The notes below the pieces were generated by a model. It searched no databases and had not been told where the DNA came from. It was given only the letters and a program-made list of their open reading frames with translations. Positions 1 to 12,387 of a stretch of 64,000 nt of DNA are shown here, one piece after another. Made by a program: the position numbers and the translations under genes. Where the stretch lies: NCBI RefSeq assembly GCF_040712315.1, contig NC_134022.1, forward strand, positions 7,440,001-7,504,000, read 5' to 3'. Source of the stretch: Castanea sativa (taxonomy: Eukaryota > Streptophyta > Magnoliopsida > Fagales > Fagaceae). Every line of letters begins with the position of its first letter. Position 1 is the stretch's first letter.

Positions 1-517
1 GTGCACCTATTATCATTTCTCCTTCATTAGGGCTTTAGGCGTATTGGCAAACCTTGAAGCAGTATCTCGTCGGTTCCTTTGGGATTCGTCCAGATGGTCC
101 CTAGCAGTACTCTGACGACCTTGCGGGAGCAAGAACTTATTCAAGTGGTCACCGGTGTGGTGCCTGCCACAATGCCTCCGATGGCAAAGTCAGTATAAAA
201 GGATGCAATAATCGAAATATCAAGAATAAAGTAATTCAGGCTGTGATGCTGTCTCTGTACCTTGTATTGGTGTTGCGAGGGTTTTATATTCCCTTGGGAA
301 TTATAGCCGTTGGGGTGTTAATGACTCCCCCGATAACGTCTCTGGTGGAGTTTATGGATTTTAATGCGTTACAACCGATTCGTCCAGCTGGTCTCGTAAC
401 GGTTGGGGCTTTAATGGCAGCATTGAATGGCATTAACTCTTTCTGATGACGCGGATACTGGTCATGTTCATCCATGAAGGCAGCTTCATCTGTGCTTTAA
501 CTTCGTCAGTCCCATCA
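1..517 (-). repeat. LTR-like fragment at window edge
   Basis: The stretch near 150-200 (a CCGGTGTGGTGCC core followed by a CTCCGA motif) resembles the U5-like part of the solo LTRs at 28968-29656 and 2148-3469. The right end reads CCCATCA, like the TTATCA and CTATCA ends of those LTRs. The left end lies outside or at the window edge, so no target duplication can be checked. No real gene is seen; the short ORFs here are chance. Confidence 0.35.
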
Positions 518-671
518 TTCAAGATTTATTGTTTTGGATCTTATCTTTCTTGGGCACTATCTATGCATTATGTTCTTATTCTAGGGGCATGGTTAAATGG
601 GAATCAAATGTGAATTTATTGTCAATAATCTTCATTAAATGATTCTCAGAATGATCAATCTTTCTTATTGG

Positions 672-1164
672 CAGGGACAGACCCAAGGGGGCCCGGGTCA
701 CCCTGCCCAAAGAAAAATAAAGAAAAAAAATTTATGGGTTATTATATATATATATATATATACTTGGGAGTTGGGGCCTTTCCTTTTTCAAAAACTTAGC
801 CCCTCCTTTCTAATCAGTCTAGTCCAGCTAGCAATTACTTAACTCAAAAACTTAACAAAACTTAAAAAAAATTAAAAATCCTAATTAGCCTAGTATTAGA
901 GTACTAGCATCAGGTGTTTTAAATGTTAAATATTTAGCATTTAGAGCACTAAATATCAAAAACACTACAATACCAAACGTTTCAAATACTATATTAAAGT
1001 AGTAAAAGTAAGTTTTGGTTTGTGAAAATAAATTTTTTTTTTGCAACAACTGATGCTCTTAAGAAACAATATTATTTTGTGTGTATGTGTTTTTGTCTTC
1101 GTTTCATCTTAATGTATTAAGAAACAATGATTTTGTGTATTTATCTTAGATGATAGTTTGTTAA

Positions 1165-1206
<42 letters not shown>

Positions 1207-1267
1207 TTATTTGAACTTTTTTTCTAATACTTCGGCCCTCTAGTTTCAAATCCTAGGTTTGTCCTTG
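672..1267. mobile_element. hAT-like non-autonomous element
   Basis: The left end starts CAGGGACAGACCCAAGG. The right end, read in reverse complement, starts CAAGGACAAACCTAGGA. Together they form a degenerate terminal inverted repeat of the plant hAT type. The interior is AT-rich, has a (TA)n tract at about 1168-1204 and no coding capacity. A clean 8-bp target duplication is not visible, so the element is old or its right end is misplaced. Confidence 0.5.
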
Positions 1268-2147
1268 TTTGGACTTGGAGATGGTAACACCTAAAAGGAT
1301 CTCTCCAGACATACTTGGTCTTAAACCTCAGAAAAAACACCTTGAAAATTTGTACCCTCATCAATTGACCAAATGGTCTCTAGTGATCAATAGTTCTTAA
1401 ACAAATAGAAGACATAATAGCAAGGATGACTACACCCATCTTTCAGAGACAACATAATCTTGAGAATACCCCGTCCAAGCAAAGACAAGCAGAGCAACAA
1501 GTCCAAGAAGGATATTTTGTCATTGATGAAGTCGATAAGTCATATCATATTATCATGAAGGAAGAAAAATTATGGTCAACAAAGAGTAAAGAAAGAAGGA
1601 ATAATTGAGGGATACCAATAAAATAGTTGCAAATATTTAAAAAGAGTAATGCATCCTTTATTTCTTGCATATGGGATTTGGCTGGATGGTTTTGAATGCA
1701 TGATTAATAGCATTCACATCAGCCGCCTCAAATATTTAGCCAAACGAACCACAAAAATATTACTTTTTTTAGTACAACTATCTATTTTTTTCTCACTACT
1801 TTGTTTTGTGCATATACATCAACCTCATTACTATATCACAATTTTAATTAAATATTTTTTTTTAATTCACAATTTTAATCCCACAACCACTCGATAAAAC
1901 CACATTACTTTTAGCACAATAGAGAGTGGGGTTCAAACCCAAACCAGTTTGCCACAGGACTAACAGATGGTGGGTTCATGTATTTGAGCCACTTGAATCT
2001 AAAAGAAAATGGGGTTGCTGCCACCAATTGAAAATGGATCCCCAAATCGCATTCCTACCATATCTTCGCTAGTTGCCTCTAGTTTGGATCAACCCCAGAG
2101 CTCATGGACCAAAGGAAAAAAAATTGCCTAGCTTGCATGTTGCTAAT
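1268..2147. other. Unassigned AT-rich intergenic sequence
   Basis: No coding region, terminal repeat or RNA gene could be supported here. The ORFs of 60 and 82 codons in this stretch have low-complexity composition, no recognisable motif and no splice context. Confidence 0.5.
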
Positions 2148-2400
2148 TGATGATGTACAAAAATCTTTAGTAAGTTGATCGTCCACACGCACTTCAATAT
2201 GGGTACTTGAAGAATAAGAAAACCAAGAATTAACAGAGAGTATTGGTGGAGTGCCAACCAAAGACTCTCCAAAGATTAAGTCAATGATTGAAGAGTCTTT
2301 AAGAACTCAAGAATGTGAGAGCAGGAGATTTCACGTACCTTAGGTAAGAGAAGGCTTGGTGCTTATATAGTGGTGTAGAGCTAACCAAGATCCCACGAAC

Positions 2401-3078
2401 CAGTGACAAAACTATAGTTGGACTTAGGGAGGTAGTGGCCCCCCACCCAAATTTTTTCAAATTTTTTTTAGTGTATATGTGTGTGTGTGTGCGCGCGCGT
2501 ATGTATATTAATTTTAGCAATTTGTTTCAATAAATTTGCACTTTGCCCTCTCAACAATATTATTGATCTTTTTAAAGGCCATAAAAATTTTAATTGATTT
2601 AAAATCTGAAATAAATTTAACAAACTTAACAACAAAATATATTTATAACAAACTTAAGCCCAAACAACACCACAAAACAAACCCATGCAAAACACAAACA
2701 AAAAATAAAATAAAATAACAAATTCCTAAGCCAATTCTAACTAGTCTAAGTGAACACTCACACACATCTGACAACACACAAGACACCCAAAAAAAGGTAA
2801 AAGAAAAAAAAGTTTAACTTTTTAAATTGAGAAGTGCTACATTCACAACATTTTCACAACAAATCACATGCGGTAAGTTGTTATTGGTTCTAATTTGAAT
2901 CAACAACTTAAATTACTTTTTTTTTCCACTCATAACAACCAATAATAACCTACCACTTACTATTTATTGTGAAAATGTAGTAAAAATATTGTGAAAATTT
3001 GGAATGCTTATTTGGAGTTTCAAAAAAAATTTGTTTATACTTTTGCCCCCCTAACTCTAAGTCCTAACTTCGTCCCTG
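2401..3078. mobile_element. Non-autonomous hAT element nested in LTR
   Basis: The ends are CAGTGACAAAAC and (reverse complement of the right end) CAGGGACGAAGTT. They are flanked by a perfect 8-bp duplication, CCACGAAC, at 2393-2400 and 3079-3086. The 678-bp interior has no transposase, so it was moved in trans. A smaller MITE lies inside it, giving three levels of nesting. Confidence 0.8.
2829..3008. mobile_element. MITE with imperfect inverted termini
   Basis: The left part reads GTGCTACATTCACAACATTTTCAC. The right part is its approximate inverse, ending in a GTGAAAATGTAG-type arm. The middle contains an inverted TTGTTATTGGTT / AACCAATAATAA pair. Similar sequence recurs near 10.0-10.3 kb and 13.85 kb. 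It is non-coding. Confidence 0.5.
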
Positions 3079-3474
3079 CCACGAACATAAGATTTTTCCT
3101 TATATGAAGGATACAGAGTTAATATTCCGAGATCTTAAGGTCTTACTTCCCATATTGAGAGGATATGTTTAAAAGGATCTTTAAATGTGGTGTGCAAGTT
3201 ATTTCTACGTAGGGATTTATGAGTGGTGTGCACGCAAAGGTTTGTGGGTCTCACGATCCAACCATTGAGTTCAGGAGCATCTGCCCATCGGGCTTATGTC
3301 TCCATTCATTGGGTTCATCTGCACCCACAATCAAGCTGACCCAAGTGGTTCTCGACGGGTCTTCCAAAAGTAGATGGGCACTTATGGATTTTATCCTGAC
3401 GAATCTCGAGCGAGGTTCATTCATCCAAATGGATGAAGAAAACTACTCTGGGCAAAAATGCCCTTATCACTAAT

Positions 3475-3784
3475 CTTAGTTTATCAGACTATTTCTGCTT
3501 CTTTAGTTTAATTCTCATATTAGCTATCAGCTTTATATGTAGAGGTACAAAAACAACAGCCACTGCCGAAAACTACCACAAGCACCATACAAATAAATAA
3601 TAAAAAACTAACACAAACCCAGCAACCACCGCACCCACAACATAAATCAACACAAACCTCACACCCACCGCCTAAATCAACGAAAATATCAACACAAAAT
3701 AAATTTCAGACATCCAAATCTGCCACAGCCGACCAGCAACGACTACCAAATCCAAGCTTTGCAGTTCATGATAACTTCAACTAC

Positions 3785-3826
<42 letters not shown>

Positions 3827-4320
3827 AGAGAGAATTTTAAGAATTTTTTTTTTTAAAAAAAAAAGGACTAGCTAGAAGACTATCTCGCTACAAGTGGTGA
3901 TCAACAGTGGTCGCTAAAATTTTTAAGTTAGTTTATTGAGTCTTATGCGTGGGGTTTTTGTGGGTTTTTAACTATATTTTTAACCTTAGACTCTCATGAT
4001 TTTAGGCTCTTGTATGCTATGTTTAATTGCATTGATTATCTCCTTAAGTACATTTTTATTTGCTGTGAAATTTGGATCTTTTCCAATTACAGCTTTATAA
4101 TCAGCGTCGATTGTCCCATAAATCGTGAAAATCAACTTTTTCATTTAATTTTTTGTTTATTTACTAATGTACAACTTTTTAAAGTATTACTTTTTCTAAG
4201 TACAACTATTTATTAACTTTTAACCAAATACAACTAGAAGGAAAAAGCCAAATAAATTTGTATCAAACACTAAACCATCTTAAAGTATAAATGTTGTCTA
4301 ACTCTATACAACTCAATTTA
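3475..4320. other. Intergenic, with (GA)n microsatellite
   Basis: An AC-rich stretch at 3541-3780 is followed by a pure (GA)n tract at about 3788-3823. No gene or transposon boundary could be supported in the rest. Confidence 0.5.
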
Positions 4321-4324
4321 ACTT

Positions 4325-4560
4325 GTAGCATGGCCACCAAGGGTAGCAGTTCAATGGTCACTAAGTTTACACCCATGTGGTTTGGCGGGATTAGATTATA
4401 GGTTTGACTCACGCTATAGGAACCGTATATGGATTATTTGTAATAATGCTGACTTAGTACTCATTGATGCCCTAGTGAGGCTGAGGTAGCTATGACTCAC
4501 TATACCCAATGGGCTGAATGCTACTCTCTATTCACTCCCCAAGGAGGGAAGCCACCTTTG
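4325..4560 (+). repeat. Possible tRNA-derived SINE-like repeat
   Basis: The sequence has an A-box-like TAGCAGTTCAATGG and, about 50 bases on, a B-box-like GGTTTGACTC. That spacing and order resemble a plant tRNA-derived SINE head. A poly(T)/(A) tail and a target duplication were not defined, so this is tentative. Confidence 0.3.
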
Positions 4561-5269
4561 ATTGCCCACGCCTATTCTTTTTCAAGTTTTTTTTTTTTTT
4601 AATTACAAAAACAATCTGCAACATGCAAAAGTGATACAAACCAATAATGCTATTCAAGGGGGATTGACCAACTCCATCACATCTCCACAAAGCCCCTTAG
4701 GGCAAGCCTGCAAGCACATCCTCGTCCCAAATAAAGAAGGGAGCCCATGAACCCTTAGTCAAGCCCAACTTCTTAAAGAACATCAATGGCTTGTTGGATG
4801 ACATTCTAGTTTCATCTCGAAACTCTTTTGGTTGATTCTTACTTTTATTGTCACATAAATTTTTTGAAGTCTACATTTTTCACATTATTATTTTATTTTA
4901 TTTTTTTAGATGTCACGTACTTAAAACTCTTTGAAGTACAATTCATTATTTACATTATAATTTATATATATATATATATATATATATATCATTATTTAAA
5001 CATTGAATCTTAAAAAAAATTATAAAAAAAAAAACTTATCATTAGAATTATGCAATTCACATTAATTTACATTTGATATATTTTTTAAAATTTTAATTAC
5101 ATTGCATCTTTTCTTTATAGATATTTAAATAGCTTTTGTTAAATTTTATCCCTCTCCTCACGATAGGAGTTTTCTCTCTCACTTAGGGTGAGTTTTCCCT
5201 CCACTACTGTTCCAGAAGTGGTTTTTTTTTTTTTTTTTTTCCTTTTCTTTACTACTACTTTCAGTTTTT

Positions 5270-6640
5270 ATGGATTACGAGGTTATCGAACGCTTACAAC
5301 AAGTTAAATTAACATCCGAGGAGGCTCGAGTTATACAAGTCCGTCCTACCCAAAGGGAAAAGATTCTAGAAGAATGCTCGCTTAGCCTTTTTGGGAGATT
5401 TTTGACGACTAAATAGATCAACTTAATGGCGGCTAAAAACTTACTTCAAAATAGTTGGAAATTTGGGGTAGATCTAAAGATTCTTGAAGTTGGGGAAAGG
5501 CTATTACAGTTCAAGTTTGCCATGGACAGCCAACTGTAGTGGGTGATTCATAATGGACCATGGTGTTTTGATAATTCTACTTTGCTCTTTTGAAGATAGG
5601 AACAAGGCCTGACAGCGGGAAATATTTCTTTTAATCACTACCCAATGTGGGTTCAAGTATGAGGACTTCCTTTTGATCTTTTTTCTAAAGAAGTTGGGCA
5701 AGACATCGGTTTGGCATTAGGACGGGTCGTTGAAGTAGACTCAAAGTTTTAAATTTTGGCCAGGCTTGGTTCCTTCATATTCGAGTTGAAATTCCGTTAG
5801 ACAAGCCACTTCGTCGTGGTAGTCAGATTAAGAGCCCTGGGGGAGATATAGTATGGGTGGCGTTCAAATATGAAAGGTTGGTTAGTTTCTGTTTTCATTG
5901 TGGATTGATTGGGCATGAAGTTAAGTCTTGTGATAAACTGAGACATGAGGAAACACAAGCCTTCCAATATGAGGAATGGATGAAGGCTAGGTATTAGCGA
6001 ACAGAGGAAGGTCAGCGCAACAGGAAGCACGACAAACCTACGGCAGAAGCCACGACAAAGGCAAAAACCGATTCAACAATTACTTTAGAAGCAGTTACTG
6101 AACCAACATATATTTCGGTAGTCACCCTTAGCAATCCCGAAAATCATGGCCTTGAGATGGATATCTCAACGGATCATGAGCAGGAGCAAGTTAATAGGAA
6201 TAGCAGTTCTCTTCCTAATAAACAGGACGGGCAAGATGCTGATAAGACAGAGGAATTGGTGATTAAGGAAAATACTGCGATTGTGCTTCATCCTGAATTT
6301 TTAGGATATAATTTATTCAATGTGCCTATTCTTGAGACCACCCAAAATTCAACTTCAAAGGCAATTGATACTGTGACGCAAGCAAATGAGTCTTTTCATA
6401 GAAAACACGTATCTGGGGGCAATCATAAAACAGCAACATGGAAAAGAGCTGACTGAAAGGTTGCTTTTGTTAAACAAAAAGTAAGGAACATTGGGAACTT
6501 TAGGAAAGAAGAGGGAATACCCAGTTCCACATAAAACTGGGGGAAAAGGGGAGACTGAGAAAAACAAGAGAACAAAACCACTAGATGTCAACACCAATCT
6601 ATTTACAACAGTGGAGCCTGATACCCAGCCTCGCCGAGAG
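5270..6640 (+). pseudogene. LINE ORF1, DUF4283/zinc-knuckle protein (broken)
   Basis: This is the nucleic-acid-binding ORF1 of the LINE. Translation from the ATG at 5270 gives MDYEVIERLQQVKLTSEEA, an N-terminal DUF4283-like region. It soon meets a stop near 5413 and several more downstream. The diagnostic part is a CCHC zinc knuckle at about 5890-5931 reading CFHCGLIGHEVKSC, with spacing CX2CX4HX4C. The C-terminal part (about 6157-6456) is still open for 99 codons and is polar and low in structure, as usual for these proteins. ORF1 normally coats LINE RNA during retrotransposition. This copy cannot make a full protein. Confidence 0.75.
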
Positions 6641-6642
6641 CA

Positions 6643-9600
6643 ATGATTGTCCTAAGTTGGAACTGTTGTGGGTTTGATGGGCAGTGGAGGTCCTCTCTTA
6701 CTTAGTGAGAGAAAAAGCTCCCAAAATTTTGTTTTTGGTGGAGACAAAACGAACCGTTGATGAAATGAAATGGATTCAGAATGAGTTACATTTTGATGCT
6801 ATGCTGGCTATTCCTTGTTTGGGTAGGAGGGGTGGCTTGGCAATGTTATGAAAAAAAGAAGTGGATTTGGATATCCAAACTTACACTCAAAACCACATTG
6901 ATACTCTCATTCTTACTAAACAAAATTTGTCTTGGAGGATTACTGGCTTTTATGGGAAACCAGAAGACCACTTGTGGCAAGAAACTTGGGATTTACTCAA
7001 ATAATTGAGTACACGGAAATCAACTCCATGGCTGTGTATAGGAGACTATAATGAGATCTTGTCTGCTGAGGAAAAGGATGGGCGACTACCTAAACCAATG
7101 CATCTCATGCAAGAGTTTAGAAGTACTTTATTGCATTGTGGATTGATTGATTTGGGTTACACTGGACATATTTTTACATGGGAAAATGGTCATGAGGGAG
7201 ATGATTATGTGCAAGAATGGCTTAATAGAGCTTGTGCAACGTTGGCATGGAGGGAACTCTTTCCTTACAGTAGAGTATCACATTTTCCTATGTCTTACTC
7301 TGATCATGTGCCCCTTATTTTGAATACACAGGTGGAACAACATCATGTGAGGCCTAGAAGAATACCTAGACGGTTTGAGGAAAAGTGGGCCACCCAACCT
7401 AATTGTGAAGTTATAATACAACATGCATGGACTAATGTGATACCCACAAGCAGCCCATTGTTTATTCTTTTTGAAAAAATCAAGCAATGCAAGATGGCAT
7501 TAGCGGATTGGAGTAGGGTCACATCTGATGCTTCATCACATCAACTTAAAGCCAAACATCAAGTTCTACACGAATTGTACACCTCAAATTTGGCCGACAA
7601 CTATCATGCAATTCGAAGAGTTAAAGATGTGATCAATACAATTTTGTATCAAGATGAAGTGCATTGGCGGCAACGATCTAGATCCATTTGGCTGCAAGCT
7701 GATGATAAAAATACCAATTCTTCCATCAAAGAGCCAGTCAACGGAAAAGAAAGAATCATATCAATGGAATTTTTGATAGTAGAGGAAATTGGTGTGAGGA
7801 TGAGGATGATATTGCAAGGGTGGCAGAAGATTACTTCCAAGGGTTGTTTAGTTCCGCACATCCATGCCATAATGATAGAGTCTTAGAAGCAGTGGATCAT
7901 GTGGCCACTCCAGAAATGAATCACCATCTTATCCAACCATGCACAGCAAAAGAGGTTAAAAGAGCTTTATTTCAAATGCACCCATCTAAATCACCTAGTC
8001 TGGAGGATATGTCTCCCTTCTTCTTTCAAAAATACCGACATGTCGTAGGTGGGAATGTTACAAATGTTGTATTGTATGTTTTACATTTTGGCTATTTTCT
8101 AAGAAAAATGAATTACACACATATTGTCCTCATTCCTAAAAAGAATGAACCACAATATATGTCTGATTTTCATCCAATCAGTTTAGAAAATGTGATATCT
8201 AGAATTGTTTCAAAGGTTTTAGTCAACAAGTTGAAAGTGATTTTGCCAATGTGATATTAGATGCCCAAAGCGCTTTTGTGCCAGGTAGGCAAATAACTAA
8301 CAATACTTCTGTAGCTTTTGAGTTGTTACACAGAATGAGAAATAAAAGAAAGGGGGAAAAAGGGCAAATGGCAATCAAACTTGACATTAGTAAAGCTTAT
8401 GATCAGGTGAAATGAGAATTTCTTAGGCAAATGATGCTTAAAATAGGTTTGGACGAAAAGTGGGTCCGATTGGCAATGGAAACAGTTTGTACAACATCTT
8501 ACTCTATATTGGTAATGGGGAGCCTAAGGGTTTTGTTTGCCCAACCCGAGGGATCAAGCAAGGTGACCATTTGTCACCATATCTATTCCTTATTTATGTT
8601 GAGGGGTTATCTGGACTAATAAGAAAAGCTTCAAAAAATAGAAATTTACATGGAGTTTTATCATGTAAGGGAGGAGTTCATACTTCTCATTTACTTTTTG
8701 CTGGTGATAACTTGTTGTTCTATGAAGCATCAATTGGAGAATGTCAACACCTTCTACACACCCTAGGTCAATACGAAGAGACACCTGGTCAAGCCATTAA
8801 TCGACAAAAAACTTTTGTGTTCTTTAGTAAAAATACAAATGAAGAAGTTAAGAGGGAGATACAGCAATTATTAGGAGCAAGGGTTATGAATAACTATGAA
8901 AAATATCTTGGACTACCAATGGCATGTGGCAAAGCAAAAGTGGATACTTTTAAAGAGACGCATGACCGAATCAATAAGAGAGTCATGGGATGGAAGGAAA
9001 AACTTATTTCTAAAGTGGGAAGAGAGGTGTTGATCAAGACAATTGCACAAGCCATTCCAATACACTCTATGGGCCTATATAAAATTCCAAAGGCAATAGG
9101 GGACTCTATCAACTCTATCTTGGCCAAATATTGATAGGGGCAGACTAAAGATGACACAGAGATCCATTGGATAAACTGGAAGAAGTTGTGTACACCAAAG
9201 CGAAAAGGAGGTATGGGTTTTCGAGATATACATGCCTCTAATTTAGCGATGCTAGCTAAACAAACCTAGAGATTGATACACCACACACATTTTTTGTTTC
9301 ATTGAGTTTATAAGGCAAGGTATTTTCCTAACTGCTCTTTTATGCAGGCTGACTTAGGATAAACCTTCGTATGTTTGGCGGAGTTTGTTAGTTGCTAGGG
9401 ATGTCATTCTTAAAGGCACAAGATGGAGGGTGGGAGATGGAACAAAGATTGAGGTGTCGTCTTCACGCTGGTTATCTCATAAACCAGTGCTTTCTGGGGA
9501 AGAACTGCTATCTGCTATGGTGTCTGACTTCATTGATAAAAACACATGGCAGTGGAATAGATTGAAGGTTTGTGAAACTTTTGCACCTAGAATTAGGATG

Positions 9601-9870
9601 GAAATCTTAGCCATACCTCTTAATCGAAGCCAGTCAAGGGATTGTCTGATTTGGAAAGAAAATAGGAGGCATGAGTTCATTATTAAGTCAGCATATTAGG
9701 TAGCCCTTCATTTAAACCAGCAGGTAGAAGCTGAACATTCAAAGGCACAAGAAGATAGGAAATGGTGGAATAAGATTTGGGCTTTGAAAGTACCTCCTAA
9801 AGTTAAAACTTTTTTTGTGGCGGGCTTGCTCCAATATTCTCCCTACAAGAGATAATCTTTTTCGGAGGAA
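6643..9870 (+). pseudogene. LINE ORF2, endonuclease-reverse transcriptase (broken)
   Basis: Translation begins MIVLSWNCCGFDGQWRS, the usual first strand of the APE-type endonuclease. The domain continues through WLCIGDYNEIL (about 7030-7060) and ends at SYSDHVPLIL (about 7295-7320), which carries the catalytic S-D-H. The reverse transcriptase follows, with PGRQITNN (8280), KLDISKAYDQVK (8378-8411), GIKQGDHLSPYLF (8552-8590) and LLFAGDNLLFY (8690-8722). The catalytic FADD box therefore reads FAGD, so an essential aspartate is lost. A stop follows DQVK (about 8413) where a tryptophan is expected, and there are at least three frameshifts (for example near 7780 and 8250). A zf-RVT-like segment with KIWALKVPPKVKTFF closes the homology near 9775-9820. 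Confidence 0.85.
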
Positions 9871-10004
9871 GATACAAATTGATACTTGCTAGCTAGTCAA
9901 AACCAATAAGAACTCATTATTTTTTTATATTAAAATAAAACAACTCGACACTAAAAATAAATTGCGCTTAAATTAAGTTGATTTGTTTATACTAATTACA
10001 TTGC

Positions 10005-10295
10005 TTCTGTTTTTAATGTGGTGAGTGATTATTGGTAAATGAAAAAATGATATTAATAATGGGCCTAGATAAAAACTAATAAGAGGTTAGTCACATCAAC
10101 ATTTTGTAAAAATATTGTAAAATAGTTTGTGGTTGTAGCATTACTCTTCTACAAACTGCTAATGTGATGAGTGATTATTGGTAAATGAAAAAGTAATATT
10201 AATAGTGGGTATAGATGAAAACCAATAAAAAATTAGGCATATCAACATTTCATAAAAATGTTATAAAATAGTTTGTAATTCTAACATTACTCTTT
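10005..10295. repeat. Tandemly duplicated MITE-like sequence
   Basis: Two adjacent copies of about 140 bp (about 10010-10145 and 10155-10295) share GTGATGAGTGATTATTGG, ATCAACATTT and AAAATAGTTTGT. Related sequence is seen near 2.83-3.0 kb and 13.85-13.97 kb, so this is a dispersed family. Confidence 0.6.
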
Positions 10296-10715
10296 ATAAG
10301 AATGTAACAACTTGTTACTAAACAAATTCTATAGGGTCTTTGAAGGGCATCTTGTGACTAAAATGAGAGGATTCAAACTCAAGACATTAACCTCATTCAA
10401 ACCATATATATTGGAGTAAGTCTTTATTATTGGATCACTCACCTTAGTGATGCCTTGCATCTTTTATACAAATTTTCTTTTTTGGATTTTTTTTTTTATG
10501 AATATATTTACACACACATATATATATCATTTATATATAAAAAAAAAAAAATATCAAAGCACATGTTAGCAATATTCTACAAGTACTGCATCCCCCTGTA
10601 ACTGTATATTTTTCACAATGGCTGGTTGATATATTAAGATTTGCATCCCTGGTAACTGTATTCTGAAAAAAAAAAAAAAAAAAAAAAAACGAAAGAACTT
10701 GTAGTGGTAATAATC

Positions 10716-10845
10716 AAAGGACCATGAATACAAGTTAGCCACATAAAATAAAAACCTAACCTGCATCATATCCATTTGTGACAAACAGCCCAATGGTTTC
10801 ATTTGAGAACCCTACAAAAGACCATGAATACAAGTTAGCCACATA
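10716..10845. repeat. 30-bp direct repeat at 3' end of the KEN gene
   Basis: A near-identical 30-mer containing CCATGAATACAAGTTAGCC lies at 10716-10745 and again at 10816-10845, exactly 100 bp apart. The second copy encodes the final codons of the IRE1-like gene on the minus strand (TCIHG then stop). The first copy lies just past the stop. An A-tract at about 10665-10690 sits beyond it. Confidence 0.7.
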
Positions 10846-12345
10846 GTTGACAAGCCAGAAGGGATCAAGAACAATTTATTAAACTGAGTTTGATCAACCA
10901 CATACGCATCGTGTACAACCATAAGATGGCCATGTTCAACAAGGACTTCATGCACAATGGGCATGAACTCAGGCCAGTATCCATTAAGCTCTTCCTCGAC
11001 TTCTTTAACAGTCAATTTCTTACACCGCCCTGGCTATATCACCAAAGAAAAAAAAAATTCCTCAAACAAAAACATTTAATTCTTTTAATGAATTTTGTTT
11101 GTGAAAGTGTTTATGAACTTACATCTCGTTTAACATTATTATCCTTAAGGTGCGCCACAACATTTCTGCAAAACCTCATAAAAGATATGGCAGTTTGTTT
11201 GTATTCAACGATTTTCCTTTGTTTTTCTGACAAATTTCCCTGGTGATTATAACGATCAAGCACCATAACAAATGTACCAGTAGTTCTGACATTGAGCTTC
11301 CAATCACATTCACCAAGCTTTTCATTTAGTGCCAACGCAAAGGACCTTTTCGACTTTCCAAAATACAAGAAAGTATGAGCAATCACCCTGTAGCTCAATC
11401 TTTGTAAAGGGGATAGAAAAATTGGATGATTTTCAATATTGAGCAACCTGGACAAGAATAAAAAGAAGTTTAAGTTAGATATTTTACAATAAATGTTTGT
11501 GTGTGTGTGTGTAAAGTTTACTTGCATACCGGCTGGGTTCTGTCTTTGAGAGGTAGGTAAGAAACAACTTAAGTTCTGTTGGAATGTCATGTTGCTCGGT
11601 TTCGAAGGATCTTCGAACAATGGTCGCCAAGTGCTTATAATCTGAATAATCATCTAGATGAGTTTTTGAAATATCATTTACCATTCCTGTAATCTTGGCC
11701 CGACCATTCACGATCACAATATTTGTCTCATTTAACTTGCCATGACATCTCTTTTTCACACGATGGAGATAACCAATGCCCCTTAAAACATCCCTATCAC
11801 ATAGCCAAGAAAAGAGTGACAATCTAAAAATTGGTTTTGATGAAGATAAAAGAAATCAAATACATATTACCTAAGAATTTGAAGACATTCTGGATTCAGA
11901 TTTTTGCCTTGTTGATCAGAGAGAGAATTCTCTTGCAACCATTGTTTGAAATTTTGTTCGTAGTGCTCCATTACATAGCAAACTTGGTTACAGTTTGGAT
12001 TGAAACAAAAAATATTCTTCAACACAAACTCATTAGAGCATGCAACTGCCAAATTGTACGATTCTCTACTTAATGAATCAACTCGTGGTGCAACATTATA
12101 AATGACACGGCCTATGTTCTCTACGTTGACTTGGTACACCCCATCATAGATTTTTTTTATCAAATCATGTTTCAGTTTTTGAACCATGAAACCACTAGTT
12201 CCTTCCCTTATGGTATGACAATGACAAGAAGCATGGTGTCTCCTTGGGCCCAATAATCCACTGATGCCTAAATTCTCGTCCTGTGGTGTGAATTATGAAT
12301 TATGGGGTAAGTAACTAAACAATTAGAGTAGCTACTATACCTATA

Positions 12346-12387
<42 letters not shown>

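Larger units (their letters stand above)
2148..3469 (-). mobile_element. Solo LTR interrupted by a hAT element
   Basis: The sequence starts TGATGATG, ends TTATCA and is flanked by the 5-bp direct repeat CTAAT (2143-2147 and 3470-3474). This is the signature of a solo LTR left by recombination between the two LTRs of a retrotransposon. Removing the nested hAT leaves about 636 bp. A TATA-like TATATA read on the minus strand near 2364 and the CTCC(A/G)A-type U5 motif are shared with the LTR at 28968-29656, so the two belong to related families. The plus strand therefore carries the LTR in reverse. Confidence 0.75.
5140..9890 (+). mobile_element. Degenerate L1-type LINE retrotransposon
   Basis: This is a plant L1-clade LINE of about 4.75 kb. 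A leader rich in TTTTCTCTCTC precedes ORF1 (about 5270-6640), and ORF2 (about 6643-9870) follows at once. Frameshifts and stop codons break both ORFs. The 3' part ends inside or just after a zf-RVT-like segment and has no RNase H or poly(A) tail, so it is also 3'-truncated relative to some plant families. It is inactive. Confidence 0.85.

Noticed and set aside
672..1267. 8-bp target duplication for the hAT-like element
   Set aside because: The left flank CTTATTGG and right flank TTTGGACT do not match; only the terminal repeats support the call.
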